From Algoriphagus sp. (GTDB lineage: Bacteria > Bacteroidota > Bacteroidia > Cytophagales > Cyclobacteriaceae), in assembly GCF_029254265.1 (NCBI RefSeq), contig NZ_JAQWXX010000027.1, positions 42,115 through 106,114 on the forward strand: DNA of 64,000 nt, in the 5' to 3' direction. The translations under genes and the position numbers were made by a program. This document shows positions 55,012 to 63,674 of this stretch, piece by piece. The notes under the pieces are model-generated. The model was not told the DNA's origin and did not search any database. It saw only the letters and a list, made by a program, of their open reading frames with translations. Every line of letters begins with the position of its first letter. Within the stretch, counting starts at the first letter, position 1.

Positions 55012-55962
55012 TTAGAAGTTTGCAACCAAAGAGTTGGTAGTGATTTCGAGGACTTCAAAGGCTGCTTCAGCCATGGTGTTTTCTGAATCGAGGGTTGGAT
55101 TTACTTCTACGATTTCCCAGCAGCAAACCCGCTTATCCTTGATTAATTCGGCATTCAGAGTAATTGCTTCTTCCACTGTCAATCCATCTGGCACTGGAGT
55201 TCCAGTGCCCATGGAAATAGAACTATCCAAACTATCTACGTCGAAAGAAATATAAACCTGATCACAGTCTTTGAGGATTTCCAAGGTCTCTTTTGCAATC
55301 TGGGTGATTCCCTTTGTTCGGACTTCGCTTGTTTTGAAATTCTTGATTCCATATTTATCGATCAGGAAATTCTCAGGCTCTTCGGTATCACGAACTGAAA
55401 TAAAAACGATATCGCTAGGAAGGATTTTCGGAAAGTCTCCTCCGATGGTTTTGATTTTTTCCCAATAGGTAATGGTATCTTCTGTTGGCTCATTTACCTT
55501 GCATTCTAGGTTATCCAACTGGCAAACCATTGCTAATGGCATTCCGTGCATGTTACCTGATGGCGTAGTATATGGGGTGTGTAAATCTGCATGCGCATCT
55601 ATCCAAATGACTCCAAGTCGTTTTTTCGGCTCTGCTGCTTTGATTCCCATGATGGTACCAGCTGCGGTGCTATGATCACCAGCCAGGATGATGGGAAATT
55701 TCTTTTCCATTCGAAGTGATTCTACCGTAGAATAGACATTTTTTAAAACTTGGTAGACTCCGTCAATGTATTTGGCATTTGGGAATTTATTCCCTTTCCA
55801 GAGGTAATTATTGGCGTCTGGGACATTTATCGGGTCAAACTGGGTGAAGAAATTTGACTTTTTATCTAGGCTAGCAATCTTCAATGCATCTATTCCTAAG
55901 CTAGCTCCTCTTGTGCCTGCGGCGATTTCGGATCTGACTTCTACTAATTTAATATCACGCAT
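55012..55962 (-). CDS. rocF: Arginase
   Basis: A 316-residue ureohydrolase. The binuclear manganese ligands are visible: AGDHSTAAGTI near residue 115 (His), IWIDAHADLHTP near 140 (Asp, His, Asp) and SFDVDSLDSS near 246 (two Asp). TPSGNMHGMPLA near 152 is the arginase-specific loop, so arginase rather than agmatinase. It splits arginine to ornithine and urea. It lies upstream of argS in the same direction, with the GxxExxY unit inserted between them. Confidence 0.92.
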   Translation of the reverse strand: MRDIKLVEVRSEIAAGTRGASLGIDALKIASLDKKSNFFTQFDPINVPDANNYLWKGNKFPNAKYIDGVYQVLKNVYSTVESLRMEKKFPIILAGDHSTAAGTIMGIKAAEPKKRLGVIWIDAHADLHTPYTTPSGNMHGMPLAMVCQLDNLECKVNEPTEDTITYWEKIKTIGGDFPKILPSDIVFISVRDTEEPENFLIDKYGIKNFKTSEVRTKGITQIAKETLEILKDCDQVYISFDVDSLDSSISMGTGTPVPDGLTVEEAITLNAELIKDKRVCCWEIVEVNPTLDSENTMAEAAFEVLEITTNSLVANF

Positions 55963-56163
55963 TTTGGAGAAATAGTTAAGTTATATCTGGGTGTATTGTT
56001 GGCGCAAAAGTAGGGAAATTTGGCTGAAATTTAGGTTTTGACTAAAGTCGGATTTCAGCAAAAAATGAGGATTGGAGTCAATTTTTAGAAAAAAACTAAG
56101 TTTTGAAGGAATTCAGACTATTTTTAATCTATACTTTACCAATAGACCAAAAAATAGAAATCT

Positions 56164-57315
56164 ATGTTGATTGAATCCAAATTACCAGAAGTTGGCACCA
56201 CAATTTTCACCATAATGTCTAAGTTGGCCGCTGACCATCATGCAATTAATCTCTCTCAAGGTTTTCCTGGATTTAACGCTCCTCAAGATTTATTGGATTT
56301 GGTGACTACCCATATGCGTCTGGGAAACAATCAATATGCTCCTATGAGTGGGGTGCCTATTTTGAGACAGCGAATTGCAAAGAAGGTTCAGCTTCAAACT
56401 GGAATTCAATACAATGAAGAGGAGGAAATCACCGTGGTTTCTGGTGCGACAGAAGCGATTTTTTCAGCGATCACAGCTACGGTCCGTCCTGGTGACGAAG
56501 TGATTGTCTTAGAACCCGCCTATGATTTATATGTGCCTGTGATTACTCTTTCTGGCGGGGTTCCGGTTTTTGTTTCGTTGAATATGCCAGATTTTTCTGT
56601 GGATTGGGAAAAGCTAAAATCTGCTGTGACTAAGAAAACTAGATTGATCATGGTCAACACCCCTCATAATCCTGGAGGCTATATCTGGACTCAGGAGGAT
56701 TTGGATAATCTGGCTGATCTTATCAAAGACAAAAATATCTTAGTAATCTCGGATGAGGTTTATGAACATATTACGTTTGACGGACGGCCACATTTATCCC
56801 TGATGGCCCATCCTGTTTTGCGAGAGCGTACTTTTGTTTGTTGTTCTTTTGGGAAGACCTTTCATGTGACGGGCTGGAAAGTGGGTTATTGTCTTGCTCC
56901 TAAGGAACTAACGGCAGAATTTCGAAAGGTCCATCAATTCGTTACATTTTCTACGCCTACACCTTTTCAATATGCCTTAGCAGATTTTATTCAAGATCCT
57001 GATACTTATTTGTCACTTCCGAAATTTTACCAAAAGAAGCGTGATTTATTTTGTGAGGGCTTAGAAACCACTGATTTTACATTTACACCAGCTCAAGGAA
57101 GTTTTTTTCAATTGGTGTCTTATAAGCATTTATCCGATGAACCAGATTTGGTCTTAGCCAAGCGGTTGACCACCGATTACGGAGTAGCTTGTATTCCTAT
57201 TTCAGTCTTTTTCCAAGACAAAACCGATCACAAGATTCTTAGATTTTGCTTTGCAAAAAATGATTCAGACCTATTTGAGGCGCTAAACCGTTTGCTAAAG
57301 GATCCGATTTTTTGA
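56164..57315 (+). CDS. Methionine aminotransferase-like PLP enzyme
   Basis: A 383-residue fold-type I aminotransferase. INLSQGFPGFNAP near residue 36; MVNTPHNPGGY near 163; the PLP lysine in CSFGKTFHVTGWKVGY near 231; the C-terminal ILRFCFAKND binds the substrate carboxylate. Closest in style to the YbdL/KAT group, which transaminates methionine or kynurenine. Single plus-strand gene before arginine decarboxylase. Confidence 0.9.
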   Translation: MLIESKLPEVGTTIFTIMSKLAADHHAINLSQGFPGFNAPQDLLDLVTTHMRLGNNQYAPMSGVPILRQRIAKKVQLQTGIQYNEEEEITVVSGATEAIFSAITATVRPGDEVIVLEPAYDLYVPVITLSGGVPVFVSLNMPDFSVDWEKLKSAVTKKTRLIMVNTPHNPGGYIWTQEDLDNLADLIKDKNILVISDEVYEHITFDGRPHLSLMAHPVLRERTFVCCSFGKTFHVTGWKVGYCLAPKELTAEFRKVHQFVTFSTPTPFQYALADFIQDPDTYLSLPKFYQKKRDLFCEGLETTDFTFTPAQGSFFQLVSYKHLSDEPDLVLAKRLTTDYGVACIPISVFFQDKTDHKILRFCFAKNDSDLFEALNRLLKDPIF

Positions 57316-57316
57316 A

Positions 57317-57350
57317 GTGATTAAAAATTCAAAATTGAAAAATTGAAAAA
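57317..57350. repeat. Short AAAATTGAAAAATTG repeat after the aminotransferase stop
   Basis: Directly after the aminotransferase stop comes ATTAAAAATTCAAAATTG and GAAAAATTGAAAA. In reverse complement this matches the tails of the 48319 and 51019 units. Confidence 0.35.
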
Positions 57351-57452
57351 AACATCTGCCCTAAACACCCAAATTCAGGTTCAATGATTGGATCCTTGAA
57401 CAAAAACAATCAAAATAAAAGAAGATGAACTTTTGGGATTTGTTCCCATTCA

Positions 57453-57484
57453 TTTGAATAAACCTAATAAATAAGCAATTTTTG
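57453..57484 (+). promoter_or_regulatory. Possible promoter of arginine decarboxylase
   Basis: TTTG (57453-57456), a 20-bp spacer, then AATTTTTG (57477-57484), one base from TAnnTTTG. About 30 bp before the start codon. Confidence 0.35.
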
Positions 57485-57515
57485 CACAGCATTAATTTTA
57501 CACAAAACTACCTGA

Positions 57516-58904
57516 ATGAATTCTTACAAAGACCTTATTGAGCAGACTTTTGATTTTCCTACCAAAGAATTTCATGTTGAGAATAATGAATTGTTCTTCA
57601 ATGGAGTCAATCTAAAGGAGATCATTGATACTTATGGTACACCTTTGAAATTGACTTATCTCCCAAAAATCTCGGAGAGCATTCAAAATGCGAAGAATTT
57701 CTTCAATACAGCAATTGCCGCTCACGATTACAAAGGAAAGTACACATATTGCTATTGTACCAAATCTTCGCATTTCAGCTTTGTGTTGGATGAGGCTTTG
57801 AAAAACGATATTCATATAGAGACATCTTCTACTTTTGATATCCCTCTTGTAAGAAGTCTATATGAAAAGGGGAAAATCACTAAGGAGAATTACATTATCT
57901 GTAATGGTTTCAAAAGGGATTTGTATAAGCAATATATCTCTGAATTATTGAACGATGGCTTTGTAAATTGTATTCCGATTTTGGATAATATCTCAGAGAT
58001 CGATTATTATTTGGAGCATGTCAAAGTCCCTTTTCAGGTAGGAATCCGGATCGCAGCTGATGAGGAGCCCAAGTTTGGTTTTTATACATCAAGACTGGGG
58101 GTTCGATACAATGATATCATCAGTCTCTATGAAGAGAAAATCAAGGATCATCCGTTAGTTAGTCTGAAAATGCTTCACTTTTTCATCAACTCCGGAATCC
58201 GTGATACAGCCTATTACTGGTCTGAATTAACTCGCTTTATCCAGAAATATGTTGATCTGAAAAAGGTGGCTCCTTCACTGGATACCATGGATATTGGTGG
58301 TGGCTGGCCAATTAAAACCAATTTGTTTTTCGACTATGACTACCAATACATGGCAGATCAGATCGTGAAAAATATCAAATGGATGTGTGCTAAAAACAAT
58401 ACTGTTGAGCCACATATTTTTACGGAGTTTGGAAGTTATACAGTAGGAGAAAGTGGGGCAGTGCTTTATTCTATCTTGGATGAAAAGCTTCAAAATGATA
58501 AAGAGCTTTGGTATATGATCGATGGTTCGTTTATCACTCAACTGCCTGATAGCTGGGGATTAAACCAGAAGTACATCATGTTGGCTATCAATAATTGGGA
58601 TGAACCTTATCATAATATCTCGCTAGGTGGATTGACTTGCGATAGCATGGATTATTACAACTCCGAGGCCAATCAATACAATATTTATTTGCCTAAAATT
58701 GAACCTGGAAAGACACAATACATAGGTTTCTTCCATACTGGAGCCTATCAGGAGTCGCTTGGGGGATATGGAGGGATACAGCATTGCCTAGTTCCAGCTC
58801 CAAAGCATGTATTGATTGATCGTGATGAGGATGGAAATGTAAGGCATCGGCTTTTCGCAAAAGATCAAACGCAAGAGAGTATGTTGAAAACTTTAGGGTA
58901 TTGA
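57516..58904 (+). CDS. speA: Arginine decarboxylase (short fold-type III form)
   Basis: A 462-residue PLP decarboxylase of the alanine-racemase fold, in the short form typical of Bacteroidota. The PLP lysine is in YCTKSSHFSFVL near residue 76; HFFINSGIRDT near 216 and DIGGGWP near 254 bind phosphate; ACD-type active-site Cys is in LGGLTCDSMD near 370. It makes agmatine from arginine for polyamine synthesis. No agmatinase is nearby; the adjacent ureohydrolase is an arginase. Followed by a strong terminator. Confidence 0.9.
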   Translation: MNSYKDLIEQTFDFPTKEFHVENNELFFNGVNLKEIIDTYGTPLKLTYLPKISESIQNAKNFFNTAIAAHDYKGKYTYCYCTKSSHFSFVLDEALKNDIHIETSSTFDIPLVRSLYEKGKITKENYIICNGFKRDLYKQYISELLNDGFVNCIPILDNISEIDYYLEHVKVPFQVGIRIAADEEPKFGFYTSRLGVRYNDIISLYEEKIKDHPLVSLKMLHFFINSGIRDTAYYWSELTRFIQKYVDLKKVAPSLDTMDIGGGWPIKTNLFFDYDYQYMADQIVKNIKWMCAKNNTVEPHIFTEFGSYTVGESGAVLYSILDEKLQNDKELWYMIDGSFITQLPDSWGLNQKYIMLAINNWDEPYHNISLGGLTCDSMDYYNSEANQYNIYLPKIEPGKTQYIGFFHTGAYQESLGGYGGIQHCLVPAPKHVLIDRDEDGNVRHRLFAKDQTQESMLKTLGY

Positions 58905-58927
58905 TTCAAAAAAGATTGCTAAAAGAG

Positions 58928-58967
58928 AAAGGTTTGAATTTCATTTAGAGATTCAAACCTTTTTTTA
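58928..58967 (+). terminator. Intrinsic terminator after speA
   Basis: Stem AGGTTTGAAT (58930-58939) / ATTCAAACCT (58951-58960), an 11-nt loop and T7. Confidence 0.85.
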
Positions 58968-59057
58968 TTTTCTGTTTCATTGAGTTTTGATCAATGGTGA
59001 AACTTTCTGATTTCAATGGAGTAACTTTTAGAGTCAAATCATAAAATTCAAATTCTC

Positions 59058-61832
59058 CTGAAGAAAATATCATTTGTCCTTTTTTTCTACTTTTTCTCTT
59101 ACGCATTTGTTTTTTCACAAGTATTGCGGGGGAAAATCATGGACGCCAAGACTGGAGAAGCCTTGCCTTTTACGAATGTGTTTATCAATAATACAACCAT
59201 AGGGGCGATTACCGATTTGGAAGGGAATTATGAAATCAAAGGCAAAATCCCCTCAAATTTAGAACTAGTTGCATCTTTTGTGGGGTATGTGACTAAGGTA
59301 GAAGAAGTCATCGTAGGAAATAGAAACTCTGTTACTGTGAATTTTTCGCTGGAACCTCAACAATCCGTTCTTTCAGAAGTCGAATTGAAATCACGAAGAG
59401 ACCGAGTTTGGGAGCGGAGTCTTAAGAGGTTTGAAGATGTCTTTATTGCTGTGCCCGATGATCCTATAGGAGGAAGGCTGGCCAAGATTCTGAATCCTTG
59501 GGTGATTGACTTTGAGCAGATCAAGGTAAATAATGGGGCCAATTATGTAAAAGCGACAGCTCAGGAACCGATTATAATTGATAATGATGCACTTGGCTAT
59601 AGAGTTGAGTTTCACCTTCAAGACTACCGATGGTCAAGGACGAGTTCGCGCTATTATGGGCAGGTTTTTTATACCGAAAAAACGCCCAAAGATGAGAAAG
59701 AAGCTCAATTATGGCGGGATAATCGGGAAAGTAGCTATCAAGGATCCAGTCGCCATTTGATTCAATCCATCATTCTGAATCAAGCAGACGCACAAGGTTT
59801 TCGTATGTATGAGTCCGTCGAGGCTCCGTTGGGCAGGGAGCGTACTAATAGCTTTGATGTGGAATTTGGGGAAACCATCCTTCCATTTCCTGTTGATTCT
59901 GTTCGGAGGGTTTCACTTGAAAATGGGAATTTTCGTATTTTTTGGCCTCAGCGGGTCGAGATTCATTACTTAAAGAAATATGCACTCAATGAATATTATG
60001 TAGATTTCTATCATCCAATTAGTTGGATCATTGCTCCAAATGGTTATTTCGATGTGTATCGAGATGGAATTCCGGCACACCCTACTCAATTGGTTCTTTC
60101 AGGAAGAATGGGAAGGCAACGCGTGGCGCGATCGTTACCCTACAATTTTGTCCCAGATCTGGATTTTGATGATTTTGTAACTGAAGTGGATAGTACCAAA
60201 CGGGCCTTCAATCAATGGAACAAACTCCGAGAGCAACCTTACTTCAGTACAAATAAGGATTTCTATTATCCCGGAGAAGGAGTCTGGTTAGGAGGTCGGA
60301 TGATTTATCAAAATCAACTTTTAGCGGACTCGCTCAGCCGAGTAGTATATGTAGACTTATTGGATGAAAAATCCACTATAATTCAAAAAGAAATATTTCC
60401 GATTGTCTCAGGCCGGATTGCAGGAGGATTTACTTTACCGGATAATTTGAAAGCGGGAGATTATTTTTTACGAGCCTATACCCGATGGATGCTGAACTAT
60501 CCTGAGCAGGATATTTTTCTTAGGCCAATTCCAGTTCTTGAAAAAGGTTCTGAAATTATTACTCAGGAGCTTAATGAGGTCGAATACTATGGGGATATAA
60601 ACATCACACAGACAAATAAAAAAAAGGTAGTTCCCAAAGGAATTGAACTTCAGATCGATCTTTCTATCCTTGATGAATTGGATCAAGCAATAGGAGCGGA
60701 GTTTACGGTTTCGTTAACTGATGGGGATTTGGTTAGCCCTATTACAACTAGACCAACAATTTTATCTGCTTTGGAATGGCTCGACCAAGAAGAAAAGGAC
60801 GATCAAACCTTAACAATACAGAATCAAATCGAATACGGGATAACCGTTCAGGGGCGATTTGTCAGCAACCGAAAGCGTGATCCAATAATTAATCCTATCA
60901 CACTTGTATTGGATGACTTAGCAGATTTTGGCTTGGTAAATACTGACTCTTCGGGCTATTTCAGAGCTACAGGATTGAATTTTACAGACTCAGCCCGATT
61001 AGCAGCAGCTGCTTTGGACAAAAAGAAAAAGTCCTACGGGTCTATTGAATTGATCCGAGATTCCAGCCTGATTCATCGAGGTTCTTTCCCAAAACTAAGC
61101 TACCAACTGGCTCAAGCCAAAGTCGGAAATCAAATCTATGACATCAAAGGCGAATACATTTTGATGGAAGAATTCATCAAAGAGGATCTGAAGATTAAGC
61201 GACTGCAGGATTCCAATTACGGATATGGTGAGCCTGATCGGCAAGTGACTCAAGAAATGCTACAAAACTGGCCGGGATCAACATTATCTTCTATTGTTGG
61301 AATGCAGTTTGGGAATGGGAAACTTGGGAATTTCAATTATGGGATCAAGGCTGGAAATCCTTTGATTATTATCGATGGCTCGAGATACTTGTATGCCGAA
61401 GGTGAATCATATACCGATGTGTTGGATCGGTATATTACTGATGAAGTGACATCACTTTCAATTTATACCTTCAACGCTCCTGTATTCGGTATGGCAGGAT
61501 TTGCCGGAGTGATTATGTTTGAAACGATACGAGGGGAGCGCTTTGGCCCCACTACTGAGACTAAGTTTGATAATACCGGTTTTCAAAGTTTCCGGATCCG
61601 GGGCTATTCTCCAGTTTCAGAATTTGAAAATTCAATCGCCAAAGATGCTCCAGTTCAAGTCCGACCCACTATTTATTGGGATCCAAAAGGGAAGGTGACG
61701 GCTGAAAACGGGGTGTATTCAATCAAAACTTTACTTTCTCGCGAGGTAGAAAAAGTCAACCTAGTGATCGAAGGTATCACCCAGGATGGACTGGGATTTG
61801 TAAAGACTTTTCAAATAAAAGTAGAAAATTAA
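59058..61832 (+). CDS. CarboxypepD_reg-like surface protein with MG2-like and TonB-plug-like domains
   Basis: A protein of about 924 residues if started at the CTG at 59058. From there it reads KKISFVLFFYFFSYAFVFSQ, a textbook signal peptide, in frame with the rest. No ATG, GTG or TTG precedes it before the in-frame stop at 59022. The first standard start is TTG at 59124 (902 residues), which would remove the signal. Domains: CarboxypepD_reg-like (GKIMDAKTGEALPFTNVFIN), a middle region, an alpha-2-macroglobulin MG2-like strand domain near 385-480 (YPGEGVWLGGRMIYQN), and a plug-like part near 755-830 (NPLIIIDGSRY). It is probably an envelope protein. True start uncertain. Confidence 0.75.
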   Translation: MKKISFVLFFYFFSYAFVFSQVLRGKIMDAKTGEALPFTNVFINNTTIGAITDLEGNYEIKGKIPSNLELVASFVGYVTKVEEVIVGNRNSVTVNFSLEPQQSVLSEVELKSRRDRVWERSLKRFEDVFIAVPDDPIGGRLAKILNPWVIDFEQIKVNNGANYVKATAQEPIIIDNDALGYRVEFHLQDYRWSRTSSRYYGQVFYTEKTPKDEKEAQLWRDNRESSYQGSSRHLIQSIILNQADAQGFRMYESVEAPLGRERTNSFDVEFGETILPFPVDSVRRVSLENGNFRIFWPQRVEIHYLKKYALNEYYVDFYHPISWIIAPNGYFDVYRDGIPAHPTQLVLSGRMGRQRVARSLPYNFVPDLDFDDFVTEVDSTKRAFNQWNKLREQPYFSTNKDFYYPGEGVWLGGRMIYQNQLLADSLSRVVYVDLLDEKSTIIQKEIFPIVSGRIAGGFTLPDNLKAGDYFLRAYTRWMLNYPEQDIFLRPIPVLEKGSEIITQELNEVEYYGDINITQTNKKKVVPKGIELQIDLSILDELDQAIGAEFTVSLTDGDLVSPITTRPTILSALEWLDQEEKDDQTLTIQNQIEYGITVQGRFVSNRKRDPIINPITLVLDDLADFGLVNTDSSGYFRATGLNFTDSARLAAAALDKKKKSYGSIELIRDSSLIHRGSFPKLSYQLAQAKVGNQIYDIKGEYILMEEFIKEDLKIKRLQDSNYGYGEPDRQVTQEMLQNWPGSTLSSIVGMQFGNGKLGNFNYGIKAGNPLIIIDGSRYLYAEGESYTDVLDRYITDEVTSLSIYTFNAPVFGMAGFAGVIMFETIRGERFGPTTETKFDNTGFQSFRIRGYSPVSEFENSIAKDAPVQVRPTIYWDPKGKVTAENGVYSIKTLLSREVEKVNLVIEGITQDGLGFVKTFQIKVEN

Positions 61833-61883
61833 GATTTGAATTTTCTTTTTAAGCTGGGGCTTAGAATAACTGGTCTAGTCTAG

Positions 61884-61906
61884 AGAAGCAGGAATTGCTT
61901 TTTTCA
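61884..61906 (+). terminator. Weak intrinsic terminator after the plug-domain gene
   Basis: Stem AAGCA (61886-61890) / TGCTT (61896-61900) with a 5-nt loop and a T-run. Confidence 0.4.
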
Positions 61907-61933
61907 TCGATTAAATGTTCAAAAAGGAGAGAC

Positions 61934-63616
61934 TCAATTTTCTTTAAAACCGGGGCCTTTGACTGCTCTGCCAGGAAAAGCACCTGTATGTTCTCCATCT
62001 TTCAAGACCTGAGTGCCATTCACAAAAACATGAGAAATGCCAGTAGAATATGCGTGAGGCTTTTCAAAAGTAGCATTATCCTGTACTTTCATCGGATCAA
62101 AGATGACAAGGTCTGCGAAATAGCCAGTTTGGATTAAGCCCCGCTTTTTGATTTTGAGATTACTTGCTGGAAGGCCGGAAAGTTTATGAATTGCTTCTTC
62201 TAAGGAGATGACTTTTTCTTCTCGGACATATTTGGCCAAAAGTCTAGAGAAATTCCCATATGCTCTTGGGTGGGTGCTACTTTTCAAGAATACTCCGGAA
62301 GTTGACATTGAGGCTCCGTCAGAACCAAAGCTCATGTAGGGTAAAGCGATTTGCTTTTTCACATTCTCCTCAGTCATTAAAAAGTAAACTGTTCCCACCC
62401 GGCTTCCGTCTTGAATCACCAAATCCATTGCGGTTTCCTCTGGGCTTTTTCCGCGCATTTTGGAGACTTCAGTTAGTGTTTTCCCTGTTAAATATTTTAG
62501 GGAATCATTATTAAAACCGACTAAAAGTATGTTGTCTGTAGTTCCTGCTGCTTGCATCAAGCTTTCCCACTTGACATTGGGATCTTTCATCTCAGCAGCT
62601 ACTTTCTTTCTGATTGCAGGGTCCTGAAGTCTTTTGCTCCAAGCTTCAAATCCACCTTCCTGAACCCATGGGGGCATAGCGGCATCTAATCCGGTTGCTC
62701 CCGCCACATAATTGTACATGTCTGTGGTGATGTGTAGACCAGCTTTTCTCGCAGAATCAATCTTTTGTACCACTTGATCATACTTTGACCAATTTTTTTG
62801 ACCACTCATTTTGAGATGATAAACTTCAGCCCTGATATCCGCTTCAGCTGCAATTCGGATAAGTTCATCCAGACTTTCCAAAAGTCGATCTCCTTCACTT
62901 CGCATGTGAGAGATGTACATGCCGTCGTATTTAGAAGCTACTTTACAAAGTTCGATCAGTTCCTCAGTGCTGGAATAAAATGCCGGTGCGTATATTAAGG
63001 AGGAGCCAATTCCTAAAGCACCTTCTTTCATTCCCTTTTCCACCATGGCACGCATAGTATCCAACTCAGTAGGGGTTGCTTGTCGATCTTCAAAGCCAAT
63101 CGTATTGATTCGAAGAGTGGTTGCGCCAAGAAAAGAAGCCACATTAGTGGAAACACCTTTTTGTTCCAAGAAATCCAGGTATTCAGCTAAGCTTTCCCAG
63201 GTGATATCATATTTAATATCTCCTTGAGAAGCAAGCAAAGCCTGCCTACTCACTTCCGTAAGAGGTCCTAAGGATTCACCTTCGCCAAAAACTTCTAAAG
63301 TCACTCCTTGTCGAATGTCACCTTCGGACTTTCCATCCTCGATTAATGATTCCACCGCCCAGCTAAGCATATTGATAAATCCCGGCGAAACTACCATTCC
63401 CTCAGCGTCGATTTCTTCACTGCCTTTTGCTTTACTCAAATCACCGATTGCAGCAATGGTATCTGCCCTTATACCTACATCACCCAAATAGGAGGCATCA
63501 CCCGACCCATCTATGATTCTGGCATTTCGGATTAATATATCGTAATTCTCAGGACTGGAGCAGGATAAAAGGTAAAATGAAAAAAATGTTAGGCTGAGAA
63601 AAATTTGAGTTTTCAT
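61934..63616 (-). CDS. N-acyl-D-amino-acid deacylase-like amidohydrolase lipoprotein with altered metal site
   Basis: A 560-residue lipoprotein when started at the ATG at 63616 (signal to C19 in LLSC); an upstream in-frame start at 63703 would put 29 odd residues before the signal. It belongs to the D-aminoacylase branch of the amidohydrolases. The expected PGFIDxHTH metal motif is instead PGFINMLSW (78-86), and the GNCG cysteine site is GEGES (111-115). The later ligands look present: HMRSEG, YHLKMSGQ and FGSDGAS. So the beta-strand 1 metal ligands are lost. It may use one metal in another way, or act on another substrate. An IS1595-type transposase ends 58 bp upstream. Confidence 0.85.
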   Translation of the reverse strand: MKTQIFLSLTFFSFYLLSCSSPENYDILIRNARIIDGSGDASYLGDVGIRADTIAAIGDLSKAKGSEEIDAEGMVVSPGFINMLSWAVESLIEDGKSEGDIRQGVTLEVFGEGESLGPLTEVSRQALLASQGDIKYDITWESLAEYLDFLEQKGVSTNVASFLGATTLRINTIGFEDRQATPTELDTMRAMVEKGMKEGALGIGSSLIYAPAFYSSTEELIELCKVASKYDGMYISHMRSEGDRLLESLDELIRIAAEADIRAEVYHLKMSGQKNWSKYDQVVQKIDSARKAGLHITTDMYNYVAGATGLDAAMPPWVQEGGFEAWSKRLQDPAIRKKVAAEMKDPNVKWESLMQAAGTTDNILLVGFNNDSLKYLTGKTLTEVSKMRGKSPEETAMDLVIQDGSRVGTVYFLMTEENVKKQIALPYMSFGSDGASMSTSGVFLKSSTHPRAYGNFSRLLAKYVREEKVISLEEAIHKLSGLPASNLKIKKRGLIQTGYFADLVIFDPMKVQDNATFEKPHAYSTGISHVFVNGTQVLKDGEHTGAFPGRAVKGPGFKEN

Positions 63617-63674
63617 AGAAATGTTGTTTTTGAATAAAAAAAAAGTATGTATATCCGCAATCTTGCCAGTATGA

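Noticed and set aside
56005..56012. TACTTTTG upstream of arginase as a -7 box
   Set aside because: Fits TAnnTTTG, but there is no TTTG or TTG at the proper distance.
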